Shown here in pieces: positions 51,401 through 60,116 of a stretch of DNA of 64,000 nucleotides (positions are counted from its first letter, which is position 1; every line of letters starts with the position of its first letter). Under the pieces are notes generated by a model. It searched no databases. It saw nothing but the letters and a program-made list of their open reading frames with translations, and had not been told where the DNA came from. The position numbers were made by a program, and so were the translations under genes. Origin of the DNA: a virus. The DNA is taken from the IMG/VR virus record IMGVR_UViG_3300047666_001143, positions 1 to 64,000 of that record; one strand, written 5' to 3'.

Positions 51401-54400
51401 AATAGTTTTTTGATACAAGCTCTCTTAATTGTTTTTTAAGGTTATTTATTTTATCTTGTATTAAGTTTCCAGTTGGTATATCTTCTTTATCTGCTAAAAT
51501 ATCATCCGCTTTAGTCTCTTCAACTTTTTCTTGATTGCTTTTTTCTTTTGGAATTAAGTTTGAATCATCTGCTGATGGCATAATTTCTGCGTCCGCTGGC
51601 TTCATGTTTTTCTCTAATTCCTTGGCAAAATCTTGTTCTTCATTTTGAGTTTGTTGAAGTCTTTTTAAGAATTCCAAAGTAGTTATACCTGCTTGCTTTT
51701 TCTTTTGCATCATGGTACCAATTCTTTTTAAACCTAACTCTGGATCCATTAAGTCTTCTAAAGTTTGAGCATTCCTGTTCCACATCTCAAGACCTTTCTT
51801 GTACTCTTGTGCAAGTTTTTGTATCTTAGTTGCTAATTGTGGGTTTTTAGAATTTGCGATAGTTTCATCTAATTTTGCAAGGTCTTTAATAGTTTGTTCT
51901 ATTGTATTTGCCTCAACAAAATCATCATTTGTCAGTGGATCTATCGCATCTAATTCTTCCGATATTCTTCTGGTTCTATAACTTATTTTAGATGTATCGG
52001 ACATCCCTTCTTTGTACCCAGCTAAATTCTCTTCTGCTTCTTTTAGTTCTTCATTTGTTTTTGCTATGTCTGCTTCTGCATCAAGTATTCTTTTACCTAT
52101 TTTTTGAGCTTCAACTGATATTTTTTCATTGCCTTCTGGAGTAGAACTGATTATATTATCTGCTTTTGCTTTTCTTTCTAATAATAAATTATAATCTCTT
52201 TTTCTTTTTCCTAAATACTGCTGTAATCTATTTACTTCAATCACATCTTTTTTACTAGATCTGTTTAAAATATTATACTCTTGTAATGCTTTGGAAAATT
52301 GTCCTCTTAATTTAGGATTTAATTCTCCAACAGCTTCTATTAAAGAACTATTGGCCCCTTCCATGTTAGCTTCACTTTGCTTTGTCATTACCATTTGGTA
52401 GGCAATAGCTTGTCTTGCTTGGTGCACATCTATATCAGTGGCATCTTCCCAAAGCTCTTTTGGATTGTCTGATATCATATAATCAGAAAATTCTTTGGCA
52501 GATTTATACTCTTGTCCTAATTGACTGTATTGAGAAACTAATTCTGTTATTTTTCCGTCTACTTCACTTTGCTCTATGTCGTAATGTTCTGCTAGTTCAG
52601 ATTTTTTTCCTTCCTCGGCCTTACCTTGTATTTTCAAAGCTGTTTCAAAATCAGCTACTTGGTCGTCTAAATAGTCAAAATCATTAGCGTGTTTTACAGA
52701 TGTCAACATTATTCTTGATTGAGCATCTGCAATTCCCATTATATCTCCTTTTTCCTCTGCTTTTTCCAAAGCTGTATTTGCTGCCTGTAATTCTGATGCA
52801 ACTAATATTCTTTCCTCTGCTTGAGTTGCAAAAAGTCTTTCTACTGTTTTTGTACCTGTATTGTTATTTAGATTTTCTGCTTCTGCTACACTTCCTGTTG
52901 CAGCATTTTCTTTGGTTGCTCCACTTCCGTCTTGTTTTCTTCCAGCACTCCTAGCTTCTGAAAATAATCCTTGTTTTGGATTAGATATAAAATTAGAGCC
53001 CTCTCCTCCAATAAGACCTATTAGCATACCCAAACCTACTTCTTTCCATCCTTCTTTAGTTCCATATGTATGTGAAAAACCATCGTACATACTTTCCACT
53101 AATCCCATTGCTTCTTTACTTGGATTGTATCTTGATGTAAGGTAATTCTCCATTGCAGAAGATGCTGTTGCTTGTCCTCCTTCTTCAACTATACCCTCGT
53201 AAAAAGGATTTTTAAGTATGGAAGTTGTGAAACCTAATCCTCTTTGTAATTTTGTTCTTTGTATTGCTTTGGATGCTCCTCTAGTTCCATCTTTGGCTAT
53301 TTCAGTTGTAACTCCATTTCCATAAAATAGTTTATTAAGATATTTACTGGATGTTTTAAAAGGAGATGTTACTCCGAATGTATTGCCTAAAATTGCAAAG
53401 TTTGAAGTTCCTACTAATGCCATATTGGTTGCCCATAGCATATTAGTGGTATTTTCTAATTCATCATTAAAACTAGCTATATCTTTACTAGTTGGTTTAT
53501 AACCATTTAAATTTTCAAAATCTCTGTAAAAATTATCCTTTTGTTCTTTTTTATAGAGTCTGGCTTCCATACCTGCTTCAAAACCTGCTCCTGTATAGGT
53601 AAATCTTAATAAGTTAGCTGTTTGACCTATCTTACCTCCTTTTTTAGCCCATTTAGTTTTTTCTAGTAATTCTGCACCTCTTATAAATTTCTTACCTCCC
53701 TCTGTTGTAGTCTTTGCTCCTTTTGTTAATGTTTTTGCAAGACCAAAATATTTACCATATCTCAATCCTTGTCTGGCCATTGTAGTGGTTAATGATGCTC
53801 CTCCAGTTGCCGCTGCCCATAATGATTCAGATATAATTGTACCTGTCATAAAAGATAGTCCCCCTAAAAAGTCATCTGCCCAAAAATTAGCTGTCCCCAT
53901 AGACTGTCCAAAATTCAAATCTCTCTCTCCCTGCTCTCTGTAATTAGCAGAGAAGTTGTCCATTTTAGAATTGTAGTCGTCTAACAGGTCATAAAAAGAG
54001 TTATCGTATATATTCTCCCAATTACCTTCTGCAATAGCTGAAATAGCCCCATATGCAGTTCCTAGAGTTCCTCCTACTATATTGTTTACTGTCTTACCTA
54101 CAAACTTCCCTAAACCATTAGTCCATTTAGATGTTGTTGATTGGTTTTTAGCATAAATATCTTCGTTATCTAATCCTAATGTATACCCTTCATCATATCG
54201 AGTTATATAATCCCCGTTGGATAATTTGGTATAAGCATCTTTTATATTTATTCTATTTTCTTTAAAACCTACCTTATTAGAATCTTCAGATTGAAACATA
54301 GAAGAGAAATAATCAGCATTTTCAGCCTTCTCATCTAATTTTTCAAACTGAGTTAATTTTTCATCTGCTTTAAATTTAATATCATTATATACTAAATCCA

Positions 54401-54458
54401 AAGGATCTATCTTTGGTCCCTCTAAGTTTACCAGTGACTCTGTTAAATTATCTGCCAT
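48372..54458 (-). CDS. giant membrane-active ejection protein (2028 aa)
   Basis: The first 480 residues alternate Gly/Ala-rich hydrophobic segments (for example IVGGTLGTAYGAISAIA near 120, SFMTGTIISESLWAAATGG near 200, GLGMLIGLIGG near 478) as in internal proteins that form the DNA channel across the host envelope. Residues about 560-1000 are a long coiled coil. The rest is mixed with acidic linkers and several beta-rich segments. No enzyme motif stood out. It overlaps both neighbours (56 and 11 bases). Comparable in size to cargo proteins of crAss-like phages. Confidence 0.72.
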   Translation of the reverse strand: MADNLTESLVNLEGPKIDPLDLVYNDIKFKADEKLTQFEKLDEKAENADYFSSMFQSEDSNKVGFKENRINIKDAYTKLSNGDYITRYDEGYTLGLDNEDIYAKNQSTTSKWTNGLGKFVGKTVNNIVGGTLGTAYGAISAIAEGNWENIYDNSFYDLLDDYNSKMDNFSANYREQGERDLNFGQSMGTANFWADDFLGGLSFMTGTIISESLWAAATGGASLTTTMARQGLRYGKYFGLAKTLTKGAKTTTEGGKKFIRGAELLEKTKWAKKGGKIGQTANLLRFTYTGAGFEAGMEARLYKKEQKDNFYRDFENLNGYKPTSKDIASFNDELENTTNMLWATNMALVGTSNFAILGNTFGVTSPFKTSSKYLNKLFYGNGVTTEIAKDGTRGASKAIQRTKLQRGLGFTTSILKNPFYEGIVEEGGQATASSAMENYLTSRYNPSKEAMGLVESMYDGFSHTYGTKEGWKEVGLGMLIGLIGGEGSNFISNPKQGLFSEARSAGRKQDGSGATKENAATGSVAEAENLNNNTGTKTVERLFATQAEERILVASELQAANTALEKAEEKGDIMGIADAQSRIMLTSVKHANDFDYLDDQVADFETALKIQGKAEEGKKSELAEHYDIEQSEVDGKITELVSQYSQLGQEYKSAKEFSDYMISDNPKELWEDATDIDVHQARQAIAYQMVMTKQSEANMEGANSSLIEAVGELNPKLRGQFSKALQEYNILNRSSKKDVIEVNRLQQYLGKRKRDYNLLLERKAKADNIISSTPEGNEKISVEAQKIGKRILDAEADIAKTNEELKEAEENLAGYKEGMSDTSKISYRTRRISEELDAIDPLTNDDFVEANTIEQTIKDLAKLDETIANSKNPQLATKIQKLAQEYKKGLEMWNRNAQTLEDLMDPELGLKRIGTMMQKKKQAGITTLEFLKRLQQTQNEEQDFAKELEKNMKPADAEIMPSADDSNLIPKEKSNQEKVEETKADDILADKEDIPTGNLIQDKINNLKKQLRELVSKNYFLLTNFSNDENDLVDDERPTQKDLDKYQELRDKFIGDINKIVGRPLEEIGENVKKRSTFNDEEIAEYQKLNTKLFNWRIVTGTNSNGLSIQDILDRIEKFESELTDDNTQPNKEQVIEMVDEANQEYSMGRKNTDFGQTMSYVNIGKDGEALELSHLSLGTLRENGFDVTFVRVENIGTKKDPKLVDIYRLEKDGEVIEIQKDVNKGNRLILATTEIANKFLKAMNLKVINYKLKTAWGYVFQNGELMKSDFGIEGANGEKLNPEEIYKLKPGTKLNFVVDIEDGYNVRDMIPLLNEGKIRYEEIQSKMAIYIKTENGETVALLKAGKDSGDSNFDKVRAEAFRIFKEKIENNEISIDDLADGNSSSQFILPFQTEVEKVFIGTPNIKLNEDGSIVTYGISQKQADSYIVGRGYSTNGNLGIDDKDVRKSFIPKDKNTPFVIIKQGDTKIAFPVALNPTSEVVLQKAREIMESGKTDFQKETELIGLLKTNGVDPSTVYNSSEELDTQKVMGALEKSKTKYSKKDIKDMPDTEFFENSEIIIDLNEKMFVSPKVKMNLSKNLENTETKEKTSDKELSEKEFENLLIKHKNTLAKAKVAKDVKNLVNETQDLTLIESFKKPKLKKQIIEFALRNEVVPSVSTEQMVEEDIKDTVDTEEVGVPADINDEFNEDVEDIKQDPTESKIKALAKKLIKVLQNKYALVTKSKIADTNNLYHIPTSQTKEEMFELGFVRVAGDFYRKIDNKYTVEELTDGLYEQYKKGTLPNHLANKEDNLSKEVFTDSMPKTLVDLYELYYNTQPRDLENKKAVSVGNSNYLKEEFKGDFKNLIKKEKLKNSDLYINILSQFNLEGPNIMKDDLLSREKIDQYQEELGDFYNALLQYSIINKHIDLQENPQEIIFAEDFDNVQRISAVNNPNLPEPNSKIEIIDYETISINKSSEPFIQYKGDIYEKVLSNKQGNYVYKYIAKLDSNFIITKVAPPFNRNATSSNIEVDTTKTDITTTEGSELDC

Positions 54459-57348
54459 TTGTTGTTATTGCTGTTTTATAATCTAATATTTGTTTTTGTG
54501 TGTATATAGAAAGAAAAGCAGATGGTGCTCCATAATAAACTTTTTTAAATAAATCTAAGGAGACATTGTTACCCAATGGTATTTCTCCTACTTCTGTATT
54601 TGTTTCTTTATTAAATATATTTATTATGTAATCTTCATCTAATCCTTTTGATATTTGCATAGAATAATTGTGAGTATTTTTTTGAAAATCATCAAATTGT
54701 GCTTTTATTTTATTTCCCACCTCTGGGTACATATTTAAAAGTTCATTAGTTTGTCTTGTAAATAATATTTTTTTAGACTCTGACTCTGATGCTAATCTTC
54801 TAAATCTATCTTCTCTAGGTATATCTCTGTTTAATAATTTATTCAGTCCTATATTTTGTTCCTCACTATTTCCTATAAATCTTATATCTTTCATTTCAGA
54901 GTTTAAATCTGATAAAGTTTCAGCAGTGTATCTTCCTTCCTCATTTTTAATATACTCATTAAACAAAGTCATTTGAGGTATGTCTGTTTTATTTATATCC
55001 GCTTGGATTATAGTTTGATTGGCCACTGATTCTTCTCCTTCTACTTTCGTGAAAGATTTTGAAATTTGATAAATTTTATAACCTCCATCTGGTTTTGCAT
55101 ATATATCTATTGGTCTTCGGTAATCAAATGCTGCTTGACTTGATACTTTATTTGCTACTTCCTCCCATATAGGGGTTACATCACTTTTTTCAAGACTACC
55201 TTGTATTCTAATTAAATTACTGCCAGCTACTGTAGTAAAATCTCTACCTAATTCATTTTCATAAAATTCATCATATTTTTTATTTGAAAACTCGCTTGAT
55301 ATTTCAGATTCATTTCTTGCAGTAAGATCTGTATCTCTTAATCCAAATCCACTTCTTAAAGTCTCATAAACTATACTTATATTACTTATTCCCGTACCAA
55401 AACTTCCTTTTTCAAAGTTACTTTGAGTTTGGTTTACAACTTTTGCAAAGCCTGTATCTTTATTTTTTAATTTTAAAGTGTAATCTCCACTTTTTTCTTT
55501 TGTTACGTTATAAGTATCTTCTAAAGTCTCTCCTGTTACATCCTCGGCTGCTTTTCTCATAATTTGGTACTCTCTATCATCTATTTTTAAGTTACCCTGA
55601 GTTGTAAAAGCTTGTTTATATGAATTAAAAGAATCTACAAAACCTCCTAAAAGAGGTATATTTGACTCCTCTATTTCAGATTCTCCTACTTTATCAAAAA
55701 AACCACTTTGCGATAAATCTACTGTTTGTAAAGCTAAAGAAGATTTATATTTTTTTGCTTCTTTACTATTCCCATTTACAAAAGTTTTATATGACTCACT
55801 GTCTTTTACTCCATTACTTTCCAAGTACTCTCTCATATTAACGTCTCCTTGCGGAAGACTCATTAAAAGACCTTTTTCATCGTTCAATACTTGATCTATA
55901 ACGTCCTCAGATAAAGCTCCAGTAGTAATATATTTATCGGTTACTTCATTTTCTCTTTTATTAACTCTCATTACTTGTTTTCTTGCATCCTCTACTTCCA
56001 TTTTAACATTTGGAGGTAAAAACGTGGATCCAAGTTCATCTAAAGCTAATTTATTCAATGTTTGGTCAGATATATTTGACCCGAATTCTTTTATTACATC
56101 TGCTCTTTTTCTTATTTCATCTTTCCTAGACTTAAATATATCTTGTTTTTCAGTAGGTAAGCCGCTAATAGCTGTACTTATAATTTTAGTCTCTTGTTTT
56201 CTCAAGTCATCTGCTCTTGTTCTTGCATCTCTTAAAATATTTACTCCATCAGGTAAATTAGTTTTACTTGTTAGTGTGGATATTTCCCCTCTGTAATTAG
56301 GAGAGCCTCCTCCTACATTTGAATCTCTTAAAGCTTTTAAGGCTTCTTTATCATATGTCTTAGATAACACTCTATCTTGTGTAAACATGCTTGCATAGAG
56401 CTTCAATCTATTGTTCATTAACTGTTGTCCCCCTATAGTCTCTGCTGTTTTAGATAGTAGCATATTCTGCTCAAATTGTGAGCTATTTGATTCTAACTGA
56501 TCTATTTGATCTTGCTTTTGTTGTTTTTGTCCTTCCGTTAAACTATCATTTTCATCTTTAGATTTTTGTAACTTATCTATTTGAGTTTTATATTCTAATT
56601 TCTTACTCTTTATTACACTATCTCTGCTATTCATTGCAGCTTGATTATCCATACCATACATCATGGAACCATCTATTTCCAACTGTTTTAAATCATTTGA
56701 ATTTAACTGTACTCTAAGATGGCTTTCCATTTCCTCGGGAGTTACTTGGGATATCTTTTTCTTTATTGTTTCTCCTGTTTTCCAATCTTGTATCTCTATA
56801 GTATCATCAGGTAGAGCAGCTTTCAATCTTATAGCTTCATCTGATATTTTTTTATCAACGTCTGAATATTCTAAATATTGAAAACTTCCTACCTCACCTG
56901 AATTACCAGATAAGTAGTTATTTACTCCGCTTTTTTGGTATGCATATTGAAAGTTTTGTTGATTCAAAGTGCCTTTTTTACTCCTATCTTGCTGGAACTG
57001 TTGTATCTGACGTATTTTTTTAGTGTTGGCGACTTGTTTTAGAACTTTTGGGTCTCTTGCAGCCTTTGACAGAGCATCTTGAATTGAAAATCGAGCCTTC
57101 TTGCTTGAAAAATTTATAGAACCTGTATCGCCTAGTGTATTCAATACACTAGATACTTTTTCTTTCAAATATCCTCTATCTTCTTCACGTATCAAATCGG
57201 CACCTAAAACTGCCTCTACAGATTGTTGCATTATACCGTAGTTTTGATCTATGGTATTTTGTTGATTTTTTAAAGTGGAGTCTATATAAGCGTGATTTAT
57301 AGAACTTGTTGGTTTGTTAAATCTTCTTGGTACACTGTTATAATTCAT
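54448..57348 (-). CDS. large virion/ejection protein (966 aa)
   Basis: Mostly helical with a Gln/Lys-rich coiled coil at about 240-310, Pro/Asn-rich ends, no signal peptide and no enzyme motif. Long, soluble, helical proteins next to membrane-active giants are typical of phage internal core proteins. A -7 promoter box lies just upstream (57365-57372), so the three giant proteins may have their own transcript. Confidence 0.68.
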   Translation of the reverse strand: MNYNSVPRRFNKPTSSINHAYIDSTLKNQQNTIDQNYGIMQQSVEAVLGADLIREEDRGYLKEKVSSVLNTLGDTGSINFSSKKARFSIQDALSKAARDPKVLKQVANTKKIRQIQQFQQDRSKKGTLNQQNFQYAYQKSGVNNYLSGNSGEVGSFQYLEYSDVDKKISDEAIRLKAALPDDTIEIQDWKTGETIKKKISQVTPEEMESHLRVQLNSNDLKQLEIDGSMMYGMDNQAAMNSRDSVIKSKKLEYKTQIDKLQKSKDENDSLTEGQKQQKQDQIDQLESNSSQFEQNMLLSKTAETIGGQQLMNNRLKLYASMFTQDRVLSKTYDKEALKALRDSNVGGGSPNYRGEISTLTSKTNLPDGVNILRDARTRADDLRKQETKIISTAISGLPTEKQDIFKSRKDEIRKRADVIKEFGSNISDQTLNKLALDELGSTFLPPNVKMEVEDARKQVMRVNKRENEVTDKYITTGALSEDVIDQVLNDEKGLLMSLPQGDVNMREYLESNGVKDSESYKTFVNGNSKEAKKYKSSLALQTVDLSQSGFFDKVGESEIEESNIPLLGGFVDSFNSYKQAFTTQGNLKIDDREYQIMRKAAEDVTGETLEDTYNVTKEKSGDYTLKLKNKDTGFAKVVNQTQSNFEKGSFGTGISNISIVYETLRSGFGLRDTDLTARNESEISSEFSNKKYDEFYENELGRDFTTVAGSNLIRIQGSLEKSDVTPIWEEVANKVSSQAAFDYRRPIDIYAKPDGGYKIYQISKSFTKVEGEESVANQTIIQADINKTDIPQMTLFNEYIKNEEGRYTAETLSDLNSEMKDIRFIGNSEEQNIGLNKLLNRDIPREDRFRRLASESESKKILFTRQTNELLNMYPEVGNKIKAQFDDFQKNTHNYSMQISKGLDEDYIINIFNKETNTEVGEIPLGNNVSLDLFKKVYYGAPSAFLSIYTQKQILDYKTAITTNGR

Positions 57349-57364
57349 ATGATTGTAATATTTG

Positions 57365-57372
57365 CAAATATA
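57365..57372 (-). promoter_or_regulatory. -7 box of a - strand promoter (P13)
   Basis: Reads TATATTTG on the - strand, 16 bases before the 966-aa gene start at 57348. No TTTG at -33 and no upstream repeat like those on the + strand. It may be a late promoter element. Confidence 0.45.
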
Positions 57373-57379
57373 CTAAAAA

Positions 57380-59713
57380 TTATTGGTTTGTACTATTTTG
57401 TTTTGCCATTCTATTAGATAAATCTTTATTTGAACTTCCTTGTTTTCTTTTGAAGTTCTGTCCGTCGAAATAAACATCCTCATTACTAGCATTAGCTAAA
57501 TTTAAATTTTGTACATCCATAAATTTCTGTTTGTTTATAGATTGAAGTTGTGAGTAATAGTCATTCAAGTCCCTTTCTTGATTAGCTTGAGCTGTATAAA
57601 TTCTATTTTCGTAACCTTGGTTATAGTTATTGTTTTGATTTTGCTCTCTTTGTTGTATTTGAGCATTTGTGTACGTGGCTCTATCTTTACCTTGTAAATT
57701 TTGAGTATCTACTTTGTTTCTAATATCTGATTCTTGATTTTGTGAATTACCTCGCATATTTGCTAAAACTGCTGCTCTCACATTTGGACTGAGACCCTCA
57801 AGACTTTGTACTTGAGATTGCTCTCTATTTCTTATGTCTTGTAAGTAAGGATCAATTGCAATTTCATTGGCTGAAACTCTATCATATCTTGCAATAGGTT
57901 TTATAGTTCCTTGTAAAGAAGATGGAGGTAGAGGTTGCTCATCTGGAAATAAGTACATACCCATTCCATTATTGTTTCTCGGTGTATTAACTTGTATATT
58001 ATCATTACTGTCGTTGTTTTCAACAGGACTACCGTTGTTTTCAACAGGTGGTCTTCTAGCTTGTAAACTTGGGGTTGGATTATTTATATTTAAAGGCTGT
58101 ATTCCTGCGGGTGTTAATTGCTCAAACTGTAAACCCTCTGTGTAAAAGCGTTCATCTTGTGTTCCAGCCATTTTTTTAGTATTGTAACTTATAGCTTTAT
58201 TTTTAAAATCTTCAAAGTCAGAAAAACCAGCCTTATCTTCTTCTGATAAAGTGTCCCATTTTGCAGAGTAACTTATACCACTGCTTTGTCTGCTCTCAGA
58301 ACCAGGAGTACCTCTTTTTATAAACTGTCCATTTCCAGTAACTTCCCACTCTCCAGATTTAACTTTTTTCATGGCTTCTTCTCTCGTTACTTTCTTTCCT
58401 GTTTTTGGATCTGTATCTCCTATTTTTATACCATCTTGATATTTAGGTACTTCTTTCTTACCTCCGTATTTAAAGTTCTGAATTAGTTCTTTTGCTCTGT
58501 CAATGGATATCCCGTATTCCTCAGCTAAAGAACTTAATTTTCCACCATCTTCAAAAGAGTTATTTGTTTGTTTGTCTTTTGGTTTAGAGTCTTCTTGTAT
58601 ATTAAATAGTTCATCAAAAATGCCTTTCCTAGCTTCTTCAATTGGTTCTTTTCTTTGCTGTATTTCTTTTACTTTTTCAGATAAAACTTGTATGTTGAAA
58701 TCTCTTGTAGTGGTATCTTCTACTTTTTGTTGATCCCCTATTTTTTTCATCATACTTGCTTCCTCCTCTACTAGTTTGTCTAGTTTAGTTTTTTTCCTGA
58801 ATTTATCTAGGACGTCTGAGTATGTGTTTTTGGCTTTTAATTTTAAGTCGTATTTACTTGCCAAAGATTTAGCTTGTTGTGCTCCTAACTTTAATTTATC
58901 AGATAACACTCTGTCCTCGGCTTCCATATTTACTTTCTCTCCTCCTTGTGAGTGTTTGTTTCCCACAACTTCTGCTATATCTCCTTGGTTAGTTTGGAAG
59001 TATTCTCCATCTTCTATTTCAGCATTATAAACCCCTGTTTTCTCATTTTCCACGCCGCTCATATATTCACTAGTAATCATCTCTTCATCTTTCTTTCCTC
59101 CGTTAGCTAAATAATCTATTTTACCTCCGTTTTGCATGTACTGAGCTACATTTCTATCCTTTTTTAAATTTTTTAAAGCTTCTGACATTGTGTATTGTTC
59201 TCTATTGGCTTGGCCCATTCCAGACATAATATTTCTTCCTAAGCCTGCTGCAACTTTTATTCCTGCAACTGTGCCTCCTAAAGCATCTCCATTTTTTATA
59301 CTTTGTCCTAGATAATTCGCAGCAGATGGTAGGTCTACTCCTCCGTAAGGATTAGGCATATTATAGTTTCGATTGTTAGCCTCCTCACCTATTCCTAAGT
59401 CTTTATCTAGATCTCCCATTGATTCATCTAAATCAGCATCAGCTTCTTTTCCTGCTGCTTTTATAGGGTCATATAGGTTGTCCGCTGATGAGTCTTGACT
59501 TTTAAATTCTGCGGAATTCATAAATTCTTGGTTTTGCCTAGCTAAATCTATTTCGTCGCTATCCTCGTCTGTAAATACTCCTCCAGGAGAAAAATTATTG
59601 ATATCTTTATACCCACCATTCATAAACTTTTCAATGTTTATTTCAGTAGACTTACCAGATTTAGTATCTTTTATTTGTGTTTTTCCTTTGTATTTTACGA
59701 TTTTATATGCCAT
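57380..59713 (-). CDS. large structural protein with HSQGG domain (777 aa)
   Basis: Residues about 225-300 contain EDGEYFQTNQGDIAEVVG, KHSQGGEKVNME and EDRVLSDKLKLG, a small beta-domain that I have seen repeatedly in Bacteroidota phage virion proteins. The N-terminus is acidic; the C-terminal third is Asn/Gln/Pro-rich and probably extended. No enzyme motif. Probably a virion component between the tail/lysozyme genes and the ejection proteins. Confidence 0.65.
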   Translation of the reverse strand: MAYKIVKYKGKTQIKDTKSGKSTEINIEKFMNGGYKDINNFSPGGVFTDEDSDEIDLARQNQEFMNSAEFKSQDSSADNLYDPIKAAGKEADADLDESMGDLDKDLGIGEEANNRNYNMPNPYGGVDLPSAANYLGQSIKNGDALGGTVAGIKVAAGLGRNIMSGMGQANREQYTMSEALKNLKKDRNVAQYMQNGGKIDYLANGGKKDEEMITSEYMSGVENEKTGVYNAEIEDGEYFQTNQGDIAEVVGNKHSQGGEKVNMEAEDRVLSDKLKLGAQQAKSLASKYDLKLKAKNTYSDVLDKFRKKTKLDKLVEEEASMMKKIGDQQKVEDTTTRDFNIQVLSEKVKEIQQRKEPIEEARKGIFDELFNIQEDSKPKDKQTNNSFEDGGKLSSLAEEYGISIDRAKELIQNFKYGGKKEVPKYQDGIKIGDTDPKTGKKVTREEAMKKVKSGEWEVTGNGQFIKRGTPGSESRQSSGISYSAKWDTLSEEDKAGFSDFEDFKNKAISYNTKKMAGTQDERFYTEGLQFEQLTPAGIQPLNINNPTPSLQARRPPVENNGSPVENNDSNDNIQVNTPRNNNGMGMYLFPDEQPLPPSSLQGTIKPIARYDRVSANEIAIDPYLQDIRNREQSQVQSLEGLSPNVRAAVLANMRGNSQNQESDIRNKVDTQNLQGKDRATYTNAQIQQREQNQNNNYNQGYENRIYTAQANQERDLNDYYSQLQSINKQKFMDVQNLNLANASNEDVYFDGQNFKRKQGSSNKDLSNRMAKQNSTNQ

Positions 59714-59716
59714 TAT

Positions 59717-59767
59717 GTTAAAATATTATTAAAAAAAATTTATATTTGTTATTTTATTGTATCTTTG
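59717..59767 (+). promoter_or_regulatory. promoter for the + strand membrane gene (P14)
   Basis: TATCTTTG 59760-59767 precedes the gene at 59787; a second TATATTTG lies at 59741-59748. GTTAAAA 59717 and ATTAAAA 59728 repeat with the 11-bp period seen in other promoters, but start 43 nt before the -7 box. Confidence 0.45.
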
Positions 59768-59786
59768 CTTTATAAATAAATACCTT

Positions 59787-60116
59787 ATGAAATATTTAAA
59801 GATCTTTACTTTTTTGTTACTTATGTTGGTAATATCATTCTATATATGGAATCCTATTATAAAAAATACTCACCAATATTTGCCTGATGATGTACCTAAG
59901 CACTTAGTTCCAGAAATATTAAATGCTATAGACATGACGTTCGGTGTATGTGTTTATTTGATATATGAAACAGGTGAACTTTTGGGACTATCTTATAATG
60001 AAACTAATATTTGGATTTTTGTAATAATAATGCCTTTTTTAATATTGCTTTTATCTATTTATTGTATCTCTTTAAAAATTAAAATAAGAAAACTAACTCT
60101 TTGCTTTCCCAAGTAA
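59787..60116 (+). CDS. two-helix membrane protein (lysis or moron candidate)
   Basis: 109 aa from ATG 59787 (ATG 59757 would begin before the -7 box). N-terminal membrane helix (IFTFLLLMLVISFYIW) and a second near the C-terminus (IWIFVIIMPFLILLLSIY), separated by a 50-residue domain, with a basic tail. It is the only + strand gene among the virion genes, has its own promoter, and its 3' end overlaps the convergent lysozyme gene by 24 bases. Two helices and a positive tail suit a holin, but an inserted accessory gene is as likely. Confidence 0.6.
   Translation: MKYLKIFTFLLLMLVISFYIWNPIIKNTHQYLPDDVPKHLVPEILNAIDMTFGVCVYLIYETGELLGLSYNETNIWIFVIIMPFLILLLSIYCISLKIKIRKLTLCFPK

Noticed and set aside
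41340-59713. Many + strand ORFs of 60-110 aa opposite the giant virion genes
   Set aside because: They are antisense shadows of long, continuous, well-coupled genes, with Ser/Phe/Leu-rich composition and no leaders.
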